Shown: positions 50,273 through 64,000 of the stretch, one piece after another
Layout: every line of letters begins with the position of its first letter
Numbering within the stretch: the first letter of the stretch is position 1
From: Salvia splendens
Taxonomy: Eukaryota; Streptophyta; Magnoliopsida; Lamiales; Lamiaceae
Length of the DNA stretch: 64,000 nt
Assembly (NCBI RefSeq): GCF_004379255.2
Contig: NC_056039.1
Span: forward strand, 6,020,501-6,084,500
Direction: 5' to 3'
The notes under the pieces: generated by a model
The model's input: the letters and a program-made list of their open reading frames with translations, nothing else
Database searches by the model: none
What the model was told of the DNA's origin: nothing
Program-made: the position numbers and the translations under genes

Positions 50273-50893
50273 TCAGTAATATCCAACCCCGGCCATATCA
50301 TTCCTTGAAAACTGCGCTGCTTCAGCTCCGTTTCCTAGAACCAGAATCCTCCCATTCCGACGTACAGCAATCTCTCTGATTCGACGGACGAGTCCAGATA
50401 TCGGATCATTGAATATTTTAGTCTCGAGATTCCCTTCCACGTACAATGTAGAACCGGGGGCGAGATTCTTCGCGGCGAGTTCGCCTAATTTCTCTGGGTA
50501 AACGGAGACCCTGTGCCACTGCACCGCGCAGCGATTGGCGTAATCACGCGGCTCCTCGTTTTCCAATGGCCTCCGATTGTTGCGAATGCCACCCGTGCCG
50601 AGCGAAATTAGGGTTACCATTTTGCCGCTTTTCAGCCGCTTTTGAATCGGCGCCTGCCCAACCTGCCCTACCAATATCGCCTTGTAAATGCCGAGGTCCA
50701 AGCCGTTTTCGAGGGGTCGATCGGTATTGGCACGCTGCTGGTTTGGAGGGGGAGAATCGGGGGGTGAGTCGGAGTCAGAAGCGGATTCTGGGAAGGAGAG
50801 ACTTTTGGTGCAGAAAGAGATGGATGTGCTTGAGAGTGGTCTGTGCTTTGAGAGAATGGCAGCGGATAGTTTTCTAGAGAGAGAAGACGCCAT
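50273..50893 (-). CDS. SSB1: Organellar (mitochondrial) single-stranded DNA-binding protein
   Basis: A single-exon frame ends at 50273. I take the ATG at 50893 (MASSLSRKLSAAILSKHRPL), giving 206 residues. It has G at +4 and opens an Arg/Ser-rich, acid-free mitochondrial-type presequence. An upstream in-frame ATG at 50968 would add 25 residues. The mature part from about residue 70 is a bacterial-type SSB OB fold: KAILVGQVGQAPIQKRLKSG, VTLISLGTGG, QWHRVSVYPEKLGELAAKNL and GSTLYVEGNLETK are its strand blocks. Plant SSB1 binds single-stranded mitochondrial DNA and stimulates RecA-type recombination. The C-terminus lacks the acidic tip of bacterial SSB, as usual for the plant form. No intron is present, although plant homologues often have some, so a retro-copy is possible. 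The gene converges on the GH3 remnant at a distance of about 480 bp. Confidence 0.88.
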   Translation of the reverse strand: MASSLSRKLSAAILSKHRPLSSTSISFCTKSLSFPESASDSDSPPDSPPPNQQRANTDRPLENGLDLGIYKAILVGQVGQAPIQKRLKSGKMVTLISLGTGGIRNNRRPLENEEPRDYANRCAVQWHRVSVYPEKLGELAAKNLAPGSTLYVEGNLETKIFNDPISGLVRRIREIAVRRNGRILVLGNGAEAAQFSRNDMAGVGYY

Positions 50894-51224
50894 GGAAGTG
50901 CTAACGAAGCTTCTGCAGTCTGCACTCGACTTGTGAGATAAAAATGGAAGAGATGCTGCAGAAAACATAGAGACTATATTTATGCGGACTCGAGTGTCTA
51001 AGGCAGACGTCCCCAATAGCCCAGCCCCATTTTTTGTCTACACAGCCCTAGTTTTTTTGTCCACGCTCAAAAAAGCTTTCGTCGATAATCCTGAAATTTT
51101 ATAATTAATTTTTATTTTATTTTTAAAAAATCGAAACTGCTTCTTTCTCTCCTTCTTCCTTCTTCCTTCTCCAATCTCCCTCTCCCTCTAAAAATGTCGA
51201 AAATTTAAAAAAATAAAATAAAAA

Positions 51225-51425
51225 TAATTAAAAGGGGGCGGTCGGCGCGCCGATCGCCGGTGCACTATACGCCGGCGGGGGGCGGCCGGCGCGTCCTCGC
51301 ACATTTCTCGCCGAAGCCTCGTCCGCCCCGGAAAATTTGTCCGCCTCGGAGCGGACGTCCTCCACACTATAATCCGGCGGGGCGGCGGGGGGAAGGGGGC
51401 AGCCGGCGCGCCGGCCGCATAGTGG
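51225..51425. other. Strongly GC-rich island with GGCGCGCC-type palindromes
   Basis: About 200 bp of GC-rich DNA in an otherwise AT-rich region, with repeated GCCGGCG words, GGCGCGCC/GCGCGCCGG palindromes and two CACTATA words (51262, 51372). It abuts the MULE at 51432. The chance frames on both strands are low-complexity and match nothing I know. It could be the interior of a GC-rich MITE; I cannot find its ends. Confidence 0.5.
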
Positions 51426-51431
51426 ACACTC

Positions 51432-52450
51432 TAAAGGCTCTTTTTTTGTCCAAAACATATGGAGATTTTATGATTTTGGTCTAAAACGTTATCTTTTGAA
51501 TTATTCGGTTCCTCACAAATAAAAACGGGTCACATTTAGTCTCAATTGGGCGGAAATGGTTAAATTTAACGGTCAACGAATATTAATTGAATTTTGACCG
51601 GATTAAGTTAATATTAAGTTAAAAATTACACTGAATAATTAATCTACAACTTCATTTTATGACGATGAATTCCCACCGCCGCAGCTCCGATCTCATCTGC
51701 ATTGACATGAAAATCGTCGCAATTTGCAAAAGGAGGAAAAGGAAATGGTAAATCCGTGAGAATTGAATTAAGGAGCTAGCTGTTGTTTATAGTATACTTG
51801 ATTTCGCTGTTGCTATTCTGAAATTAAAGGAATAATAAGAGTGAAATCGCGATGAGAAGAGGCGGAAATTTGGAGTGAGTTTTCAATTGAGCAGAATTGT
51901 AATCGCCGGTGTGGGGGTTGGACGGCGGCGGATTGTGGTAATAGAAGGGGAAATAGGCATAATTGGATTCGGCGGCGTCGGAGTGGGGTAATCGGTGGAG
52001 CTAGGGTTTGGCAGTGGATAGTACGCGCCGCCGCCGGAAGGTGGCAGATAGTAAGAGGTTTGCGCTGGTGGAGGCGGCGGATAGTAGTAGACGCCTTCGC
52101 AGCCTCCGCCACAGGGCGGCGAAGCCGGTGGGGGACAATTGACACCGTATGGCGACGGAGGAGAGGGGACCGACTCCGGCGGTGGAGGGGAGAGGACCGG
52201 CTTCGGCGGCGGAGGGGAGAAGATCGGTTGGAGTTAAATTCAGGAATATCAATTAATATTAACTTAATTATTAACTTAATCCGGTCAAAATTCAATTAAT
52301 ATTTGTTGACAGTTAAATTTAACCATTTCCGTCCAATTCGGACTAAATGTGACCCGTTTTTATTTGTGATGGATCAAATAATTCAAAAGATAATGTTTTG
52401 GACCAAAATCATAAAATTTCCATATATTTAGGATAAAAAAAGGCCTTTAG
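51432..52450. mobile_element. MULE-like element with about 200-bp terminal inverted repeats
   Basis: Left arm 51432 to about 51628 and right arm about 52246-52450 are near-identical in inverse. Shared blocks include GATTTTATGATTTTGGTC, CAAATAAAAACGGGTCACAT, GGAAATGGTTAAATTTAAC and ATTTTGACCGGATTAAGTTA. The outer ends read TAAAGGCTCTTTTTTTGTCC and, inverted, TAAAGGCCTTTTTTTATCC. I do not see a convincing 9-bp target duplication, so end points may be off by several bases. There is no transposase. The interior carries a gene fragment. Confidence 0.75.
51825..52233 (-). pseudogene. Captured fragment of a proline-rich, probably GPI-anchored wall protein
   Basis: On the minus strand a frame reads QPIFSPPPPKPVLSPPPPES and continues with CPPPASPPCGGGCEGVYYYP and PPPPPAQTSYYLPPSGGGAY, typical of small hydroxyproline-rich cell wall proteins. 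A frame change near 52000 leads to AYFPFYYHNPPPSN and then a hydrophobic end, FPPLLIAISLLLFL, like a GPI-attachment signal. The start lies outside, replaced by the MULE arm, and no ATG is available. So this is a 3' gene fragment captured by the MULE. Confidence 0.65.
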
Positions 52451-52454
52451 TCTA

Positions 52455-53100
52455 TTTATGCGTGATTATGTTTTTTATTTTTGTGAGTCCAAATTTTAGT
52501 TTAAACCCTAAACGGGTATATATCATCAAAACAACATCTAAATCGCCCAAATCTGGGCTCTATAATTAAATGATCTAATGATCAACAAATTAATAAAAAT
52601 ACGGAAAGTCATTATAAATCAATTTTAGGTCATATTATAAAATTTGGGTTAGGTCATCTTTTGTTAGAATGACCTAAAAATAAGCTAACAATTACCTAAA
52701 AATATCATACGTATGATTTTGTTCTGTGTTTCTGTATTTAGATCTAATTTTGCATAGATTAAAACCCGATTCATATGAAATTAGTTACTTATAATAATAT
52801 TGATAACCTGGTATATAATTTTGATATTAAAAAAATAAAAAAGAATTGGTAATATGGTATTTAAGATAATGTGGCATGAGTATAAATTACTATTTCGCCA
52901 TCTCCAATCATTTATATCAAACTCAAACCCAATTTTGAGTATATGTCATACCAAAAAATAATTTTACTCAAATTATTTACACCATATTTATAATTTATGC
53001 CATTTTTGGATATTTGTCTCACAAAAATTCTGCAGTAACATCAAATATGGTATTATTCCATTGAAAGACCTAAAAATAGGTTTGGGTTAGGTGTATGGTT
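52455..53100. other. AT-rich intergenic DNA, nothing recognised
   Basis: No gene, repeat end or RNA gene is visible. The words AAATTTTGGGTTAGG and ACCTAAAAATA recur loosely, as in decayed repeats. Confidence 0.4.
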
Positions 53101-53108
53101 GGAGAAAT

Positions 53109-56019
53109 TGTCACGCCCGCATTTTCTAAGGATAGAAAACACGGTTGATCGCGACTAGGGGAGGATTAAAGAAGCGGGGAAGAAAGGGGGAAACAACACA
53201 ACTCGACCATAACTTGAAACAACTGGGAATAGCTCGAATAAAATCAGAGTATCTCAACAATCAATAACTCAAAAATGAATAATATCTCAACAATACACGA
53301 GCTCAAAAGAAACAATATTTAGCGGAAGCATTTCGAGAGTAGAATAATGCTATGTATGAAGACACAACATATTCTAGACATTTGATAGACATTCTTCACT
53401 TTTATGCTCAACACCCACCGCGCTCGTCACCGCTCAACCTGCACATAGGGAAAACACATGCAGGGCTGAGTACTTGATGTACTCAGTGAACAAATGCCAA
53501 AACAATTTACAAAAAACAGTTATATCATGCCACCATTGAGTGACCTCGGGGTTTTAATCTTGAAAAGGCCCGAGACACTAAAAATATCTCAAACACAAAC
53601 TTTCAACTCATCCTCAAATCCTTTTTCCTCATCATTTCAAAACACAATCATTTCTCCTTGATTTATTTAAGAAACTGCAATATCTGTTCTTTAGGGTGCC
53701 GTGTAAGGGGGCCACTTTCCTCGAGCACGAAAACCGGCCAACCCGTTCGATGACTCACAGTCCTCATCGTGTACACTAGCCCAAGCAGGGACGCACCCTT
53801 GCTAGGACCCGAATTCGATTAAACTCATAGTAGGGACTCACTCCCCACTAAGCAATCATCAACATCAACATCATCATCTCAACAACCTCAACAACATCAT
53901 CTCAACAATCTCAACATACATGACAAGGAATGCGGCCACATTCAAAGTCACTAGACCGGCCAACTCGAAGAGATAGCGCACGATCTATGTGGTGTACACT
54001 AGCCTGAGTAGGAACTCACTTCCTAGTCAGACCCGAATTCGATTTCAATAGGTCTAGTAGGGACGACTCCCTTGCTAAACAAACAGATAGGCATTTCTCA
54101 AAACAAAAACATGGCATGACATTCCCTTTGCAAACTTTATTTTCCTCAAAAACGTATTTGAAGCATAAATCACTTTTCTGTCAAGGTCGAGCATCAATTC
54201 ACATCACATCAACAAAGCCAAGCAATTCACAAATCACTCGATAAATCAACACATATATCGCATAACATCACTTTCACTTTAATCATTTCACTTTAAGCAC
54301 ATAAATCACATCATCATCGAATAAAATTAATAATACTTGCAATCTCAGTTAAAAGGAATTTCGTCACATAAAATGATGCTCGAATAAAAAATATTAAAAC
54401 TAAAGCACTTGAAAGTATTTAGTTCGAAAGCCCACCTCGTTCGTTTAAAGCCTTAGCTTGAGTTCCATTCCGTTCTCGAAAAGCGTGTGTGAAGTCATCC
54501 ATTAATTTAAAGTACTCCGGCCCAATCTTCCATTCAATTAATTTGACTCAACCCCAAAATAATTCCAACTCCTTGTCAAAACAATAAACCCAAATATTTT
54601 AATTAATTCATTAGGCCCAAAAAAAAAAATTAAATAAAAAGGGCCCAACTTCTTTCTTACTTGCCCACGTGAAGTTCAAAAAGGAAATGGGTTGAAATGC
54701 CCGCACGGGCTTAACTCAGTTGGTTCCTGGGTGGTAGATTGTCCCTAAGCAGACAGGATCGAATGCTGGCAGCCGCAGTGTGGGAGTTTCACCACTGTGG
54801 TGGCTCCTTGTGTGCTGGTTACCAGTGTAAGTTCCTCCCACCTAATGGGCCGCTGAGGTACCGTGTTTGAACCCCTCCATAGCGATGTCGGGCCGGGTTA
54901 TGGGGGCGCCTGGGGTGAGCGAATCACCTTTTGTCCCTAAGGAAATGGGTTGAAACCCCCAAATCTCTTCTCATTATTCCCTCTGTCGTCTCCTTCCTCT
55001 CTCAAATCAAAATCAGGAGAAAAATCCAAACTGAAATCTCTGAACTCCTCCTTCTCTAAATTCAATTTCACTCTCTAAAATCCCTCTTCTTCTTCACGTG
55101 CAGCCCCAAATTCCTCCCCCTCGATCTCACGCCGAGCCACCGCTGTTATCACTCCTTCGTGATGCCGCTGCTGTCTGCTGCCCGTGTAGTGGCATCAGCT
55201 ACCGTCTCCTCTTTTCTCTCTCTTTCGTTGATTGTCGCCGGCAAAACACAACACCACCGCTGCCAATGCCGCGACGCAGCAGGAGCTGCTGCTGCTGCTT
55301 GCTGATTCACCCTTCCTCCGTCGCAGCTCCACATCGGTTCAGCCCGGAGTGGATCCCGTTCTGTCGCTGCCTTGCTCCATCCGAAATCATGCCGCCGCGA
55401 GACTCCATCGCGTTCCAGCAGTAATTCCCTCATCGTCGCGGTCAGTCCCTGCTGCCCGAAATCTAAGTATCACCGAATCCAACTCACTCTGCTCTCCGCC
55501 TAGCGCCGTCGCCGGAATCCGCTGTTGCTCTCCATATTTTCCGTCTCAATTTCTGTCGCCTCATCGTTATGCTTATTCCGTCGCAGCTGCCAGGAAATTT
55601 TTGAGATGATATTGGGGATTCTTTCTACTCCAAGCTTACTGACCTCTCTAAACTTACATTCAAACCTTTGTTCTCTATAATTCTTCTCGGTTTCTCTCCA
55701 AATTGTGAATGGTAGTGATAATTGCGAAATTGGTTGAATCCGACGAAATCGTGGAGTTGTGGGCTGATATGTATATGTGGATAGCCGATATCATGGAATC
55801 ATGGGAGCTAGAAACCGGATTTTGTGGAACAAAAATTGGGTGAGTGAAAAGTGGCGTTCAAATAGTGATTGGGCTCTGGAGAAATAAAGAATTGGTTTTG
55901 GCCCAAAATTTTAAAATCCATCTCTCTACAAAAGAAATAAAGGCCAAAAAATTTTCAGATGCACAAACGACGGGCCTTTCAAGGACACAATAAAAAGGTA
56001 GAAAAGTCGGGGTGTTACA
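53109..56019. mobile_element. Probable solo LTR (about 2.9 kb), Ty3/gypsy-like
   Basis: The segment starts TGTCACGCCC and ends GGGGTGTTACA, so it has TG...CA ends in a short imperfect inverted repeat. It is flanked by the 5-bp repeat GAAAT (53104-53108, 56020-56024), as for LTR retrotransposons. No gag-pol frame or second LTR copy is present in the window, so the best reading is a solo LTR left by recombination. A large non-autonomous element without coding capacity is the alternative. The Ty3/gypsy label rests on the TGTNACGCCC-type ends and is inference. It holds a nested SINE. Positions 54950-55620 are CT-rich with GC-rich chance frames, perhaps a transcribed leader. Confidence 0.7.
54698..54938 (+). 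mobile_element. tRNA-derived SINE nested in the LTR
   Basis: The 241-bp insert is flanked by the exact 17-bp repeat AAGGAAATGGGTTGAAA (54681-54697 and 54939-54955), a typical LINE-mobilised target duplication. Its 5' part has tRNA promoter-like boxes: GGCTTAACTCAGTTGG as an A box and AGGATCGAATGCTGG as a B box. The body carries a second GTTTGAACCCC word. It ends in a T-rich stretch, CACCTTTTGTCCCT. It is not a functional tRNA, because no cloverleaf with anticodon stem can be drawn. Confidence 0.85.
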
Positions 56020-56216
56020 GAAATTATATACACTAAAAATGAATTTTCATGTATGATTGGAGATGGTCTTAATACGCCATTTTTTTAACTCATCAATTAT
56101 GTACATTTCAAATTGCAATGTGAAAGAGAGAATGACTAAAAAACCATGATTTGATATGTTTGATGCTACTTATTGTTTTCCCTTAAAATTGCAAATTTAA
56201 TTATATAGTAATTATA

Positions 56217-56759
56217 GGGTAAATTGCTTTTAAAGTCGTCAACTTTGCAAATAGTTTGGTATTTCCCGTAAACTTTAAAAGTTGCATGAAAAGTCATGAA
56301 CTTTACATTTGGGTGCCGATTTCCCGTGCCGGGTATTCCGGCCATCCGGGAATTGTGAGGTGGAGGAATCGCCACCCTACCTATGGAGGAAACACGATGG
56401 GATTGTAGATTGACAAATCACGACCAGTTACATGTCGCAATGGAGAAGAAAGAGTTGAAATCTCGACGGGAATTGAGATTTCTGTCACAGAGAGAAGAGA
56501 CATAAACCCTAAATTGATATACATTTTAATTTAATTGAAACTAAAAAAACGACGTCGTTTTATTATTCTGCCGGAGATTTTGCCATGTCACGCCTCCGGC
56601 GAGCCACGTAGGATTAGTTTTTGCCGGAAATGTACCGGGTCGGGTCGTACGGAAAATTTGCAACACTTGGTAAAGTTCATGACTTTTCATGCAACTTTTA
56701 AAGTTTACGGGAAATACCAAACTATTTGCAAAGTTGACGACTTTTGAAGCAATTTACCC
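56217..56759. mobile_element. MULE-like element related to the one at 33008
   Basis: The 543-bp element has inverted repeats of about 100 bp, starting GGGTAAATTGCTTTTAAAGT and ending with the inverse. Inner shared words include CAACTTTGCAAATAGTTTGG, TTCCCGTAAACTTTAAAAGT and TCATGAACTTTAC. Flanks GTAATTATA and TAATTTATA are a plausible but imperfect 9-bp duplication. Its arms and the AAAACGACGTCGTTTT palindrome at about 56547 match the layout of the element at 33008, so the two belong to one family. No coding content. Confidence 0.8.
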
Positions 56760-57170
56760 TAATTTATATTCAACCCAAATCTCGTGGTGATCAACAGGCA
56801 CAAATATACTATAAATCTCATCTCATGGTATATCGATATCCTATCCTAGTATATAGTAATAAATTACTAGGAGTACAATTCTTCGATATGTGTAAACCCA
56901 ATCACGACCTTCACAACACAACATACCATCAATCGAAAAGAGACAGAAATTCAAATCGAACATTTCGAAAAAAGACAATATAAAAATAAAAAAATCCACA
57001 GATTAATTATAAAATACTCCCACATTTGACGAGAATAATATGTATAAGTAATGGCTACAGTTTCATCACATAAAATAAATACATCGGCAACTACCTAGCA
57101 CAGTGTTGTCAATTTCCAATCCTTCTTTCTCGTTATATTCTACGCTGCTTCTCATAAAAGTTTTCCCATA

Positions 57171-63963
<6,793 letters not shown>

Positions 63964-64000
63964 CTAAATACCAATTAAAGGTTTTAGATTCCACATCAGT

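Noticed and set aside
54700..54780. Possible tRNA gene (A and B box-like words)
   Set aside because: No cloverleaf or anticodon arm can be formed, and a 17-bp target duplication flanks a longer unit, so it is a SINE.
55098..55609. Overlapping frames of 94-125 codons on both strands
   Set aside because: GC- and CT-rich chance frames inside the probable LTR. No protein family resemblance and no agreement on one frame.

Overview
This window is nuclear DNA of a flowering plant, almost certainly a eudicot. Genes are split by many AT-rich introns, the proteins match plant-specific families (YABBY, RHF2A, OEP61, KIN-12, CXE15, plastid zinc-finger proteins), and the intergenic DNA holds Stowaway, hAT, MULE, SINE and LTR sequences. 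An asterid or Lamiales-type genome is plausible, but the sequence alone does not prove it. Gene models were read by eye from reading frames, splice consensus and remembered family sequences; no alignments were run.

Layout, left to right. (1) 1-1340: 5' end of a YABBY transcription factor gene, minus strand, leaving the window on the left; its upstream DNA holds a small MULE. (2) 4345-7940: RHF2A-like RING-H2 ubiquitin ligase, minus, with an intron in its 5' UTR. (3) 9052-13104: OEP61-like TPR membrane receptor, minus. (4) 14669-23667: KIN-12 kinesin, minus, 22 coding exons, one GC-AG intron and a Stowaway element. (5) 25174-26713: CXE15-like carboxylesterase, minus. (6) 27448-28632: small plastid DnaJ-type zinc-finger membrane protein, minus. 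(7) 28897-29394: hAT-like element. (8) 30591-35195: C-terminal remnant of a UBP12/13 deubiquitinase, minus, interrupted by a gene-fragment-carrying MULE. (9) 35737-38528: AIR1/2-like zinc-knuckle protein, plus. (10) 39567-45991: aldehyde oxidase pseudogene, plus, with two hAT insertions in intron 1. (11) 47131-49793: GH3 beta-glucosidase-like pseudogene, plus. (12) 50273-50893: organellar single-stranded DNA-binding protein, minus. (13) 51225-56759: a transposon-dense block with a MULE carrying a proline-rich protein fragment, a probable 2.9-kb solo LTR with a nested SINE, and another MULE. (14) 57171-64000: 3' part of the cohesin gene SMC3, minus, with a probable AT-AC minor-spliceosome intron.

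The intact genes are mostly conserved housekeeping or developmental genes: cohesin, kinesin, nuclear RNA surveillance, organelle DNA binding and plastid biogenesis. The stretch at 30.6-49.8 kb is different. It alternates one conserved gene (AIR1/2-like) with three decaying ones (UBP12/13 fragment, aldehyde oxidase, GH3) and five or more small transposons. No operon-like logic applies. The most interesting signals are gene decay, transposon capture of gene fragments and non-canonical introns. I found no convincing new multi-gene system.
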